A stretch of 64,000 nucleotides of DNA from Aequoribacter fuscus. GTDB lineage: Bacteria; Pseudomonadota; Gammaproteobacteria; Pseudomonadales; Halieaceae. A model generated the notes under the pieces. It saw nothing but the letters and a program-made list of their open reading frames with translations. It searched no databases and was not told the origin of the DNA. The translations under genes and the position numbers were made by a program. The stretch covers positions 3,031,393 through 3,095,392 of the forward strand of contig NZ_CP036423.1 in NCBI RefSeq assembly GCF_009910365.1, written 5' to 3'. Positions 39,864-50,324 of this stretch are shown here, piece after piece. Numbering within the stretch: the first letter of the stretch is position 1; each line of letters starts with the position of its first letter.

Positions 39864-39929
39864 ACAATGCGTTCTCTCGTTGAAGATGCTTTGCAATACC
39901 GTTCGATATTGCAGTCAATCAGCCAAAAT

Positions 39930-40286
39930 CTAAGCCTCAAAGAAAGAGCCTTTGCCATCAATTTCGACAACTTGCCCAACACGTGGAGGATGAGTCACAC
40001 ACTTTAAATTTACGCTGTAAGCCTCGGGATGCGAGCGCGGCTGGTAAAAACTTTTGATACCGCAGGTCTTACAAAAATAATGCTTCGCAGAGTGCGTGCC
40101 GAACGAATAGGTGCTCATATTATCGGCATCGGTGAGGAGCGTGAAATTTTCATGCGGTATAAACAAGTGCTCGTAATCTGTAATTGCGCACACAGAGCAA
40201 TTACATTTCCAGATCTCAACCGTATCGTCACCTGTAAACGAAAACTGTACTTCGCCGCAGTGGCAGCCGCCCGTGTAACGTGTCAT
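39930..40286 (-). CDS. GFA/CENP-V family zinc-binding protein
   Basis: A 118-residue GFA-domain protein (PF04828). Zinc ligands are visible: CHC in TGGCHCGEVQF, CNCSVC in WKCNCSVCAITD, and CKTC in YFCKTCGIKSFY. Members are often annotated as glutathione-dependent formaldehyde-activating, but most have no proven activity. The start at 40286 places the conserved RYTGGCHCG right after Met; a longer frame to 40385 adds an unrelated extension over the spacer to the next gene. Confidence 0.88.
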   Translation of the reverse strand: MTRYTGGCHCGEVQFSFTGDDTVEIWKCNCSVCAITDYEHLFIPHENFTLLTDADNMSTYSFGTHSAKHYFCKTCGIKSFYQPRSHPEAYSVNLKCVTHPPRVGQVVEIDGKGSFFEA

Positions 40287-40350
40287 TAGCGTGTCATCGG
40301 TCCTTTTATGGCTCAGCGTCGAGTGTAACGTGATTTGGATACGGTCTCTA

Positions 40351-40548
40351 TCACGAAACAAAGTTGGCCACATAATAGGCTTCACGATCGGCTTTATTCA
40401 TGCCTGCGGTATCCTCGATAAACCGGTTGCGATCTTGCCGGCTATTAAACAGCCAAATGCAGACCGTATCACTCGAGTGATAAATGGCCTTTAGCTCGTC
40501 GTCGATGTCGCAGAGCTCTGCTGGAATCTCGGTTTTAATGCAAATCAT
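40351..40548 (-). CDS. Hypothetical protein, 65 residues
   Basis: From ATG 40548 the frame gives an acidic, soluble 65-residue protein: MICIKTEIPAELCDIDDELK, then AIYHSSDTVCIWLFNSRQDR, then NRFIEDTAGMNKADREAYYV and ANFVS. The composition (balanced charges, aromatic residues, no low-complexity run) looks like a small folded domain. A GGTGG about 10 nt upstream could serve as ribosome-binding site. I do not recognise the family. It is 64 nt upstream of the GFA gene on the same strand and divergent from the TPR-sulfotransferase gene. Confidence 0.55.
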   Translation of the reverse strand: MICIKTEIPAELCDIDDELKAIYHSSDTVCIWLFNSRQDRNRFIEDTAGMNKADREAYYVANFVS

Positions 40549-40704
40549 GATAATAGACCACCCACAACTAATAAATGCCAGAGTAACGCAACTGGAGACT
40601 TTGAACCAAACCAAAAGCAACCCTCGGTCCAGAGTCTTCGCTCAACATTAATCCTGTGGTTGAGGCATAATAGCTATTCACTGGGGTCAATCGTTCGGTT
40701 ACGC

Positions 40705-42303
40705 ATGGTCAGTACTGACAATACCTTTATCCGGCAGGGCTTGCTGGCGATACAAAATAAACAGTATCGTGAACTCTACGACCAAGCCATTGCTCGCATC
40801 CGACAAGACGTGGCGGACGCACCCGCCTATTTTGTTCTGGCTAAAATATCGGCCGACCACAATAATCACGCCAAGGCCCTCGAACTGTTTGAAAAAGCGA
40901 GCGCACTAGCGCCAGAGAACGCGTACTGCCAAGCGTACTTTGCACAAACACTAACCCTGTCAGGCGACCAGATCAAAGCTAAGCATCAAGCGGACCGTTG
41001 TGCAGGGCTGAAAATCGAGGACCACCACATTGCCGACATGCTCGGTGTGATCTATACCCGCACAGGTTTTCACGAACTTGCTGTGCCTTGGTTCAAAAAA
41101 TCGGTAGCGCTTAATCCCAATATTGCAAACTACCATTACAACCTAGGCGCCTCGCTTCAGTTTATTGGCGACTTTGACGGCGCCAACGCCGCCTATACGG
41201 CGTGCTTAGACTTAGATACAACGCACTATCGTGCTCTAGCTTCGTTAGCACAATTAACAAAGCAGGCGCCCAGCTCGCCTTTGTTGACTCGGTTAAAAGC
41301 GGCCTTTTCCCGTACAACTGGCGACGCCGATGCCCAACTGCACTTGGGGCATGCCGTCGCTAAGTGCCTGGAAGATGCGGGCGATTATCCGGACAGTTTA
41401 AATTGGTTACACAAAGCCAAAGCGAGCAAACACGGTGCAATATCCGCTGTAAATTTCGAGGACATTATCGCGGGCCTCAAGGCCCCCTCCACTGACCCGA
41501 TAAAGTCAGGCATTCAAGAATCACCGATCTTTGTCGTAGGCCTTCCTCGAACCGGTACGACCTTAGTGGATCGTATTTTGGGGTCTCATTCACAGGTCCA
41601 CTCCGCGGGCGAACTCAACCTGTTTGGGAATCTAATCAAGCAGGCGGCAAAAACACCATCAAATTTAACTTTAGACTCCGACACCGTAGCGGCCGCGGCA
41701 AATTTTAACAGCGAAACCTTTGAACAAATTGGTCGCGAGTACCTCGCACTGACCCAAGAGCTCAGCCGAGGCGCCGCTCGAATTATCGATAAGATGCCGC
41801 TGAATTTTTTGTACTGCGGACTGATTCATCAAGCACTGCCCAACGCAAGAATTATTGCCCTACGGCGTAACCCCATGGACAGCTGTTTAAGCAACTACCG
41901 ACAGTTACTCACAACCCAGCAGGCCTATTACGCGTACACCTATGATTTGTCAGAGACCGCCAAGTTCTACTGTTTATTCGATGAGCTGATGGCACATTGG
42001 ACTGAGAGCTTACCTGAAGATCGGTTTATACAAGTCCACTACGAAGACATCGTGTTTAAGCAATTAGAACAGACCGAGAGGCTACTCGAATTTTGTAACC
42101 TAGGCTGGGAAGACGCCTGCTTAAACTTTCACGAGAACGATGCCCCAGTATCGACCGCCAGCTCAGTTCAAGTGCGACAACCTTTATACTCAGGGTCGAT
42201 AGGGCGGTGGCGACGCTACGGCGACAAACTTAATGAACTAGAACGTTACCTGAAAGAGCAAGGTATCGAGACCCATCAAGGCTTGCCATCAAAGACTCAT
42301 TAA
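40705..42303 (+). CDS. TPR - sulfotransferase fusion protein
   Basis: A 532-residue protein with two parts. Residues about 10-220 contain several degenerate tetratricopeptide repeats (AYFVLAKISADHNNHAKALELFEKASALAPEN is the clearest; later NYHYNLGASLQFIGDFDGANAAYTACLDL). Residues about 270-520 form a PAPS-dependent sulfotransferase domain: 5'-phosphosulfate loop FVVGLPRTGTTLVDRIL and 3'-phosphate segment LRRNPMDSCLSNYR. Family members sulfonate tyrosines, glycans or small molecules. Start: ATG 40705 is preferred; TTG 40660 also fits the frame. No sulfate-activation gene is in the window. Confidence 0.88.
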   Translation: MVSTDNTFIRQGLLAIQNKQYRELYDQAIARIRQDVADAPAYFVLAKISADHNNHAKALELFEKASALAPENAYCQAYFAQTLTLSGDQIKAKHQADRCAGLKIEDHHIADMLGVIYTRTGFHELAVPWFKKSVALNPNIANYHYNLGASLQFIGDFDGANAAYTACLDLDTTHYRALASLAQLTKQAPSSPLLTRLKAAFSRTTGDADAQLHLGHAVAKCLEDAGDYPDSLNWLHKAKASKHGAISAVNFEDIIAGLKAPSTDPIKSGIQESPIFVVGLPRTGTTLVDRILGSHSQVHSAGELNLFGNLIKQAAKTPSNLTLDSDTVAAAANFNSETFEQIGREYLALTQELSRGAARIIDKMPLNFLYCGLIHQALPNARIIALRRNPMDSCLSNYRQLLTTQQAYYAYTYDLSETAKFYCLFDELMAHWTESLPEDRFIQVHYEDIVFKQLEQTERLLEFCNLGWEDACLNFHENDAPVSTASSVQVRQPLYSGSIGRWRRYGDKLNELERYLKEQGIETHQGLPSKTH

Positions 42304-42307
42304 CAAA

Positions 42308-42327
42308 AAAGGGGCCGCAGCCCCTTT
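42308..42327 (-). terminator. Rho-independent terminator of the TonB receptor gene
   Basis: AAAGGGGC (42308-42315) and GCCCCTTT (42320-42327) form a perfect 8-bp stem with a CGCA loop. Read on the minus strand it is followed by TTTTTTG, so it terminates the receptor transcript. On the plus strand, only 5 nt after the sulfotransferase stop, the stem ends in TTT and may also act bidirectionally. Confidence 0.85.
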
Positions 42328-42349
42328 CAAAGTTACGATCTTTGAATGA

Positions 42350-44791
42350 TTAGAAATCCATGCTAAAACGCAGACCCATAGAGCGGGGCGGTAACACGTT
42401 CGATTTAAAATAACGGTTGGTCGCACCGGATACGGTTTGGTTAAACAGTGCGGTTTGCTCAACACCGCTCTCTGCAAACTCGTTAAATACGTTGTCGACA
42501 AAGAAGGTAACGTTCCAGTTATCGACTCGGTAGACCGCAGCGGCGTTCGCAATACCGTAGCTATCTAGGGTTAAGCTATCGCCACGTCCACCCGTTCGAG
42601 ACAGAACATCACCTTGCCATGCATAACCTGCATTTAAGGTTAGGTCATTGCCGTTACTTAGCGTCATATCGTACGACGCAAATAGCGACACCTGGTTCTC
42701 AGGGGACCCCGGCAGACGATCACCTTTAATGCCATCTTCAAACGCGGTGGCAAATCCTGGAGTGATAATAGTGCGAATTAACGAGGGTACATCAGACGTT
42801 AACTCGGTGCTGGTGTGACTAAATGAACCGCGCACACGCAGTGCATCGGTTGCCAGCCAGTCAATGTTCATTTCAACACCTGTCGACTCGGCGCCACCCG
42901 CGTTGATGGTAATTGGAATCGAGGCATTAACCGTAGCTGACGACAACTGAGGATCATCCCACTCAACCAAGTACACCGCGGCATTCAGTGTCATCCGGCC
43001 GTCTAACAGTGTGGACTTAACACCCAGCTCGTAGTTTCGCGTGGTGTCAGAGACATACGCGCGCTCGTCGAATTTCGCGAAATCGTCAGGACCAGGACCG
43101 AACTGCTGTCCGGGCGCTAGGTTACAGTTACCCTGACCTGCGTTGGGGTCATAAGCGTCACAGGGTGCACCACCGTTGCTGCCTCCGATACGATAACCTT
43201 CGCTGATCGTACCGTATACGTTAATCTCATCGCTTAAGGCGTAGGAGGTATTCAACTTGAACAAGGTACCGCTGTCGTCTTGAGCTAAGCTTGGGTCAAA
43301 AGCGCGCATCTCAATCTGGTTTAAGCCTTCAGCAACAAAATCGGAGGGGCCAGAAAAGCCATCATATAGAGGGAAATCCACGGTCGACTGCGCTTCCAAT
43401 TCGTATTCGTAATAACGTGCACCAAAAGTGACTTGCCATGCATCGGTCAGTTCGTAGGTCACTTCACCAAATACCGCTTTTTCGACCAACTTCGACGAAC
43501 CCGCTTCAAAGTACTCTAAATCGTCTGTGCGACTGGAGCCAAAAAAGTCAGCAAGCTCCGGCGTGTACTCTGCCGACGAACCCACGTACTCTTCTTTGTT
43601 GTAGAAAGCGCCGACAATCCAGCTCAGTTCACTGTCACCCTGTGAAACCAGACGCAACTCCTGGCTGAAGGTTTCTAGACGATCATCTTCTCGCGTTAAC
43701 GCCGTGAAGGTGGGGAAGGTTTCGTATGAGTATTCCAAACTGATTAACAAATCGGTTTGGTCACGCTGACCTTGCTCTTCATATTTCGAGGAGCCCGTTG
43801 CTGACGTTAGTTCGGCAAAACCGAGGTCTGCAATGACCTCAAGTGCCAGCAAGCTGGTTTCTTCTTCGTTAGGCTCAGCAACACGCTGCGCGTTTTCCCA
43901 CTTGCCGGTGGCCAACTCGCCACGCTGAGCCGAGATTGTGCGGCCGCCGTTGTCTTCGGTTTGACTGTAATACGTTAAAGTAGCGTCAAAATTATCTGTG
44001 GGCTGCCAACGGATAGCCACTTTAGCCGTCACCGACTCCTGTGAGTTGGTGTCTTTACGAGGTGCTAATTCGTCGCTGCCACGAGGCGAATCTGGCTCGG
44101 ATACGCCGGGCATCTTCACAATAAAGGGCTGGTCAATAAAGCCTGCGTCATCGTAACGATCCAGCGATGCGCGAACCGCCAAGGTGTCAGAAATAGGCAG
44201 GTTTAGGGTAAAGCCTAAATCCGTGCTGAAGTCTTCGCTTTCGCTATTTTTGTACAGCTCACCGCGAACGTTTACATCCGTGCTTTCGAAATTGGGACGA
44301 TTAGGGATGTAGCGAATGGCGCCGCCCATGGTGCCCGCACCGTACAGGGTGCCCTGGGGCCCAAGCAGTACTTCAACGCGGTCCATATCGACCAGGCGCA
44401 TATCAACGCCCAAAGGAATCTCGCCAACGTAAGTCGCTACTGTACCGCCAGTACCAATGTTAGAGCCCTGACCAAGAGGGTCAGCGTTTAAACCGCGAAC
44501 CACCAACTGCTGACCGTTTCGGCCGCCGCGGTCTACCGCGTTAATACCGGGCACATACGCAAGCGCTTCGGCGATATCGCCGAAACCTTGTTCTTTAATG
44601 CTGTCGCCGGTAATCGCGGCAATATTGATTGGCAAATCCTGCAACGAGCCAGCGCGGCGTGTTGCAGTCACAATAACTTCCTCGAGAACAGCGGCGCGCT
44701 CTTGAGAGATCGCTGGGGTAACGAAGCCTACGCTAAATGACGGCAAAGCGATCGCAGCCGCCAAAGCGGTCTTCTTAAAGTTCTGGTTCAT
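42350..44791 (-). CDS. TonB-dependent outer-membrane receptor
   Basis: An 813-residue outer-membrane transporter. It has a signal peptide (KTALAAAIALPSFSVGF...AISQ), a TonB box (LEEVIVTATRR) about 40 residues in, a plug domain (SLQDLPINIAAITGDSIKEQ to GGAIRYIPNRP, including VRGLNADPLGQG), and a long beta-barrel ending in the C-terminal Phe of RFSMDF required by the Bam pathway. Ligand unknown; sequence style is that of receptors abundant in marine Gammaproteobacteria. Start: ATG 44791 has AAGGGA at 5 nt; ATG 44797 lies too close to it. Confidence 0.93.
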   Translation of the reverse strand: MNQNFKKTALAAAIALPSFSVGFVTPAISQERAAVLEEVIVTATRRAGSLQDLPINIAAITGDSIKEQGFGDIAEALAYVPGINAVDRGGRNGQQLVVRGLNADPLGQGSNIGTGGTVATYVGEIPLGVDMRLVDMDRVEVLLGPQGTLYGAGTMGGAIRYIPNRPNFESTDVNVRGELYKNSESEDFSTDLGFTLNLPISDTLAVRASLDRYDDAGFIDQPFIVKMPGVSEPDSPRGSDELAPRKDTNSQESVTAKVAIRWQPTDNFDATLTYYSQTEDNGGRTISAQRGELATGKWENAQRVAEPNEEETSLLALEVIADLGFAELTSATGSSKYEEQGQRDQTDLLISLEYSYETFPTFTALTREDDRLETFSQELRLVSQGDSELSWIVGAFYNKEEYVGSSAEYTPELADFFGSSRTDDLEYFEAGSSKLVEKAVFGEVTYELTDAWQVTFGARYYEYELEAQSTVDFPLYDGFSGPSDFVAEGLNQIEMRAFDPSLAQDDSGTLFKLNTSYALSDEINVYGTISEGYRIGGSNGGAPCDAYDPNAGQGNCNLAPGQQFGPGPDDFAKFDERAYVSDTTRNYELGVKSTLLDGRMTLNAAVYLVEWDDPQLSSATVNASIPITINAGGAESTGVEMNIDWLATDALRVRGSFSHTSTELTSDVPSLIRTIITPGFATAFEDGIKGDRLPGSPENQVSLFASYDMTLSNGNDLTLNAGYAWQGDVLSRTGGRGDSLTLDSYGIANAAAVYRVDNWNVTFFVDNVFNEFAESGVEQTALFNQTVSGATNRYFKSNVLPPRSMGLRFSMDF

Positions 44792-44797
44792 AAACAT

Positions 44798-45102
44798 CCC
44801 TTATGCTTGGGGCGCCGAGCAGTGGCGCGAGGGTAAATTCAAAGATTCAAGTAACGCAAATGCTAGCAGGTAGTCAGATTGTGCGCATGGGAAATATTAC
44901 GCTTTTGTAACATCATGTTTGCCGTAGAGACTAACTTCAAAGTAGGTAGATATTAGTTGCGGCAGAACAGCAACTCGACTGTTTGGCAAAGACTGCGAAT
45001 ATTTGCCAAGCAGAAGAGGGTTTTACTTACAGCAACAACGAACCTCTCGTCACCAGATGCAATAAGAAACCGGGTGAACCATTAATAAAGCACCAAACGA
45101 AC
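44798..45102. other. 305-nt intergenic region between glmS and the TonB receptor gene
   Basis: No credible gene is present; an antisense frame running from here into glmS looks like a shadow. The region should carry the receptor promoter and the glmS 3' end. It holds two dyads: GTTGC/GCAAC (44956-44974) and the longer one at 44979-45013. No T-run follows either on the minus strand, so no intrinsic glmS terminator is evident. Confidence 0.6.
44979..45013. repeat. Inverted repeat upstream of the TonB receptor gene
   Basis: CTGTTTGGCAAA (44979-44990) and TTTGCCAAGCAG (45002-45013) are inverted copies with one mismatch and an 11-nt spacer. Located about 190 nt upstream of the receptor ATG and 90 nt after the glmS stop; could be an operator or an RNA hairpin. 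Confidence 0.5.
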
Positions 45103-46929
45103 CTACTCCACAGTCACGGATTTTGCCAAATTCCTGGGCTTATCCACGTCCGTGCCTTTCTGGATAGCCACGTAGTAAGACAGCAACTGCAAGGCAACGG
45201 TATACGTAATTGGGCTGGTAATCGCATCACAATGCGGCATGTTAATCACATGCACACGATCACTGCTTTCAAAGCCGGCTTCCTCGGGCGCAAACACGTA
45301 AAGCTCGCCGCCACGCGAACGCACTTCTTCGAGGTTGGAACGCAGCTTTTCTAAGAGCTCGTCATTCGGTGCGACCGCAATGACCGGCATGTCTTCATCA
45401 ACCAACGCGAGCGGGCCATGCTTGAGCTCGCCGGCGGGGTAGGCCTCGGCGTGAATGTACGAAATTTCTTTAAGTTTGAGCGAACCCTCGAGCGCAATAG
45501 GGTAATACACGCCTCGACCCAAAAACAGGGCGTGGTGTTTTTGAATAAACCGCTCTGACACCGCCTCAATGCGAGCGCGCTGCGCGAGCACGGCCTCGAC
45601 ATTATCGGGGAGCGAACGCAGCGCCAGCAACAGTTGCTTTTGAACCTCGGCGTCCAACCCTTTGCGACGCCCAAATGCCAACAACAGTACGAGCAAACCC
45701 ACCAACTGCGTCGTAAACGCTTTAGTCGAAGCGACACCAATTTCAGGACCTGCCTGCGTTAAAAAAACGAGATCACTTTCACGAACCAAAGCACTGTTAT
45801 CGACATTGGCAATAACAAGAGAGGCTAAAAACTCGCCGGGCGCTGCGTCGCGGAGTGCGGCCAAACTGTCAGCGGTTTCGCCCGACTGTGAAATCGTCAA
45901 CAAGAGGGTATTGGGGCGTTTAGCGCGGGCGCGATAACGAAACTCCGACGCAACCTCGACGTAACAGGGCATTCCCAAATGCTGTTCAAACCAGTACTTC
46001 GCTACCATGCCAGCGTGATACGAGGTACCGCAGGCTACAATTTGGATGGCCTCGACCTGATCAAAAACAGCACTAGCGTTGTCACCAAAAATCGTTTCGT
46101 CAACTGTGGGTAGACCCGCGTAGCTAACTGTTTCGGCCAAAACTCGGGGCTGCTCGTAGATCTCTTTTAGCATGAAGTGATCAAACTCACCCTTGCTGGC
46201 TTGATCGAGTTTATCTTTAAGTTCGACAATCGGCCGCTCAACGGTTAGTCCATCGCGCGCCCACACGTGATAATGCTTGGGCGTTAAGGAAACTCGATCG
46301 CCTTCCTCTAGGTAAATAAACCGATTCGTCACTTGGCGCAAGGCCAGTGGATCCGAGGCCACAAAATATTCGCCAAAACCAATGCCTAAAACCAAAGGGC
46401 TACCGTGCCGTGCTGCGGCGATACGTTCTGGGTGGGCAATGTCGATTGCGGCGATTGCATACGCACCCTCTAAACGTTCAACCACATGCTCCAGGGCCTG
46501 ATCAAGGTCTTCGCCCTTATGAAGCTCTAGGTAGAGTAAGTGAGCAATAACTTCCGAGTCGGTTTGCGAGCTAAACTCGATGCCTTGAGCCTGCAGCTCT
46601 TTTCGCAGAGCGTCGTGGTTCTCGATAATCCCGTTGTGCACAATGGCGACGCGATTGTGACTAACATGCGGGTGTGCATTATCGGCTGAGGGGACTCCGT
46701 GCGTAGCCCAACGGGTGTGCGCAATACCCACATGGCTGTTAGATGGGTTGGCGTTGATCGCATCTTCTAGGTTGGCTACCTTGCCTTGATGCTTCGAAAG
46801 ATACAGCTGGCCATCGTCGAGTAGGGCAATACCGGCGCTGTCGTAGCCGCGATATTCTAGACTGTGTAACCCTGAAAGAAGTATCTCAGATACTGGACGT
46901 TGCGCTGTCGCGCCCACAATGCCGCACAT
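45103..46929 (-). CDS. glmS: Glutamine--fructose-6-phosphate aminotransferase
   Basis: Makes glucosamine-6-phosphate for peptidoglycan and LPS. The 608 residues match the family (609 in E. coli). Cys2 of MCGIVGA becomes the N-terminal nucleophile of the glutaminase domain; HTRWATHG and the LLYLELHKGED region follow. Two SIS isomerase domains lie after residue 280 (QIVACGTSYHAGMVAKYW, LTISQSGETADS), and the C-terminus PRNLAKSVTVE is the conserved sugar-binding tail. glmU is 8 nt upstream. Confidence 0.97.
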   Translation of the reverse strand: MCGIVGATAQRPVSEILLSGLHSLEYRGYDSAGIALLDDGQLYLSKHQGKVANLEDAINANPSNSHVGIAHTRWATHGVPSADNAHPHVSHNRVAIVHNGIIENHDALRKELQAQGIEFSSQTDSEVIAHLLYLELHKGEDLDQALEHVVERLEGAYAIAAIDIAHPERIAAARHGSPLVLGIGFGEYFVASDPLALRQVTNRFIYLEEGDRVSLTPKHYHVWARDGLTVERPIVELKDKLDQASKGEFDHFMLKEIYEQPRVLAETVSYAGLPTVDETIFGDNASAVFDQVEAIQIVACGTSYHAGMVAKYWFEQHLGMPCYVEVASEFRYRARAKRPNTLLLTISQSGETADSLAALRDAAPGEFLASLVIANVDNSALVRESDLVFLTQAGPEIGVASTKAFTTQLVGLLVLLLAFGRRKGLDAEVQKQLLLALRSLPDNVEAVLAQRARIEAVSERFIQKHHALFLGRGVYYPIALEGSLKLKEISYIHAEAYPAGELKHGPLALVDEDMPVIAVAPNDELLEKLRSNLEEVRSRGGELYVFAPEEAGFESSDRVHVINMPHCDAITSPITYTVALQLLSYYVAIQKGTDVDKPRNLAKSVTVE

Positions 46930-46937
46930 AGTAATTC

Positions 46938-48299
46938 CTACTTGTTTTTCTCGGGACGTTTCCAGCCCGAAATATTACGTTGCTTTCCTCGGCCAATGGC
47001 GAGTTCACCTTGGCCCACAGTTTTGGTCACGACTGAACCAGCACCCACAAACCCATCGGTTTCAATGGTGACGGGAGCGACAAGCGTGGAGTTGGAGCCA
47101 ACAAACACATTGTCGCCCATCGTTGTTTGAAATTTATTGGCGCCATCGTAATTACACGTGATGGTGCCGGCCCCCACATTGACCCCTGAGCCCAAGACCG
47201 CGTCGCCGATATAAGACAAGTGGTTCACCTTTGAACCTTCACCTAAAATGGCTTTTTTGGTTTCGACAAAATTGCCAATTTTTGTGTTAGCCGCCAGCTC
47301 TGTGCCGGGTCGTAAGCGGGCGAAAGGCCCTATGGTGGCCGAAGCACCAACGCTTGCCTGCTCTAAGTGGCTCATGGCGCAGATTCGTGCGCCTGAGCCA
47401 ATAGTGGAATTACGAATGACACAGTTAGGTTCAATCGTCACGTTGTCGCCGAGCACAACGTCGCCTTCAAAAACTGCGTTCACATCAACGAAGCAATCTT
47501 TACCAACGGTTAACGAACCTCGTATATCGACCCGGGCAGGGTCTGCAACACCCAGACCCTGTTCCAGCAGGACCTTGATCTGCCGCTGCTGATAGGCGCG
47601 TTCAAGTTGCGCCAGCTGAGCACGTGTATTCACACCTTCGGTTTCTACCGCATTATCAACGGTCACGACTTGAACGGCGAAGCCGTCGGCCACCGCCATT
47701 GGCAGTACGTCAGGGAGATAGTATTCACCCTGCGCATTATTGTTCGTCACTAAGGGTAGATATTGATTTAGCATGGAAACAGGCATCGCCATAACGCCCG
47801 TATTAATTTCCGTGATCCCAAGCTCGTGCTCATTGGCGTCTTTTTGCTCAACCACACGCGCAAATAACCCCTCCTCATTACGCACGACTCGCCCGTAGCC
47901 TTGAGGGTCAGCCAGTACAGCGCTTAACAGAGCCGGTCCTTGTTGTGCACAGGCAATGAGTGGCTGCAGTGTAGACGGTTGAAGTAGGGGAACGTCGCCG
48001 TAGAGGATCAATGCCGTCGCTAGGGTATCTAAGTTAGGGAGCGCCTGTAAGACCGCATGACCGGTACCCTGTTGCTTGACTTGCTCTACCCAAGTGAGAC
48101 TGCGCTCAGTAAATGCTTGCCGAACTTGCTCTCCGCCATGGCCGTAAACGACGACTGTCTGGTCACTTTGAAGCGCCGCTGCGGTATCAAGCACATGTCC
48201 AAGCAGCGGCTTTGCAGCAATAGTATGCAGCACTTTTGGTGTGTCGCTTTTCATGCGAGACCCTTGCCCAGCGGCAAGTATTACAATATTCAGTGTCAT
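46938..48299 (-). CDS. glmU: Bifunctional UDP-GlcNAc pyrophosphorylase / GlcN-1-P acetyltransferase
   Basis: Catalyses the last two steps to UDP-N-acetylglucosamine. The 453 residues comprise an N-terminal uridylyltransferase (IVILAAGQGSRMKSDTPKVLH, YGDVPLL) and a C-terminal left-handed beta-helix acetyltransferase (repeated hexapeptides, GNFVETKKAILGEGSKVNHLSYIGD). Start ATG 48299 is preceded by GGGGGAGAG; an upstream in-frame start at 48317 would lie over this ribosome-binding site. Adjacent to glmS, as in E. coli. Confidence 0.97.
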   Translation of the reverse strand: MTLNIVILAAGQGSRMKSDTPKVLHTIAAKPLLGHVLDTAAALQSDQTVVVYGHGGEQVRQAFTERSLTWVEQVKQQGTGHAVLQALPNLDTLATALILYGDVPLLQPSTLQPLIACAQQGPALLSAVLADPQGYGRVVRNEEGLFARVVEQKDANEHELGITEINTGVMAMPVSMLNQYLPLVTNNNAQGEYYLPDVLPMAVADGFAVQVVTVDNAVETEGVNTRAQLAQLERAYQQRQIKVLLEQGLGVADPARVDIRGSLTVGKDCFVDVNAVFEGDVVLGDNVTIEPNCVIRNSTIGSGARICAMSHLEQASVGASATIGPFARLRPGTELAANTKIGNFVETKKAILGEGSKVNHLSYIGDAVLGSGVNVGAGTITCNYDGANKFQTTMGDNVFVGSNSTLVAPVTIETDGFVGAGSVVTKTVGQGELAIGRGKQRNISGWKRPEKNK

Positions 48300-48342
48300 A
48301 GTCTCTCCCCCGCACAATAGTACCGTTACCGCGATAATTTGC

Positions 48343-48360
48343 TATGACAATTTTGTCATA
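48343..48360. promoter_or_regulatory. 18-bp perfect dyad upstream of glmU
   Basis: TATGACAATTTTGTCATA is an 8-bp perfect inverted repeat around a 2-nt TT centre, 43 nt upstream of the glmU ATG and 10 nt from the atp terminator. On the minus strand it includes TTGTCA, a -35-like hexamer, so a bound protein would overlap a glmU promoter (inference). Confidence 0.45.
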
Positions 48361-48370
48361 TAGAAGCAAA

Positions 48371-48393
48371 AAACCCGACATAATGTCGGGTTT
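48371..48393 (-). terminator. Rho-independent terminator of the atp operon
   Basis: AAACCCGACA (48371-48380) and TGTCGGGTTT (48384-48393) form a perfect 10-bp stem with a 3-nt loop; on the minus strand it is followed by TTTTTTGC. It lies 23 nt after the atpC stop codon. Confidence 0.93.
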
Positions 48394-48416
48394 GTAAACT
48401 ATTACCGCCGATCGAT

Positions 48417-48839
48417 TTAGCGGGTTTTTTGTCGAATTTTTTGCAGAGTTCTTAGCTGTGCCGCCGCTTCCGCCAAACGCGCAGACGCTCGACCATAGTC
48501 AAAGTCAGAGCTTTGGTTCTCTAGTGCCGCCGCCGCCTCTTGACGCGCTTGCTCGGCTGCCGCTTCATCCATGTCGTCTGCACGCAAGGCTGTATCAGCA
48601 AGAATCGATACCACACCGGGCTGAACTTCTAAAAAGCCGCCAGATACATAAAAGATATCTTCTTCACCGCCTTGCTTCACAACACGAACAGGACCAGGAA
48701 CTAAAGACGTCAGCAAGGGAGCGTGGCCATAACCCACGCCCAGCTCGCCCAAAGTACCTGTAGCAACCAACATTTCAACCAAACCCGAGAAAATCTCTTG
48801 TTCGGCGCTGACGATGTCACAATGTATTGTCATGGCCAT
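48417..48839 (-). CDS. atpC: ATP synthase epsilon subunit
   Basis: Central-stalk subunit of F1, 140 residues. An N-terminal beta sandwich ([36 protein letters not shown]) is followed by a C-terminal helical pair ([17 protein letters not shown]) that inhibits ATP hydrolysis in relatives. ATG 48839 (AGGGA 9 nt upstream) is used; a second ATG lies two codons later. It is the last atp gene, 27 nt after atpD. Confidence 0.96.
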   Translation of the reverse strand: MAMTIHCDIVSAEQEIFSGLVEMLVATGTLGELGVGYGHAPLLTSLVPGPVRVVKQGGEEDIFYVSGGFLEVQPGVVSILADTALRADDMDEAAAEQARQEAAAALENQSSDFDYGRASARLAEAAAQLRTLQKIRQKTR

Positions 48840-48866
48840 GCGTGATGTCCCTATCGTCAGTGATTC

Positions 48867-50279
<1,413 letters not shown>

Positions 50280-50324
50280 TTACTCTTACTTAGCGCAAAA
50301 ATGCGCACCAATTTCTTACAACGC

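Noticed and set aside
40287..40385. Longer N-terminus for the GFA-family protein
   Set aside because: The extension is basic and unlike the family, whose conserved Cys motif starts right after the downstream ATG.
44983..45354. 123-codon plus-strand frame crossing from the intergenic region into glmS
   Set aside because: More than half is antisense to the conserved glmS C-terminus, and the upstream part has no domain-like composition.
50293..50306. GCGCA-AAAA-TGCGC hairpin between atpG and atpD
   Set aside because: Only 5 bp, with no T-run; too weak to call a terminator or regulator.
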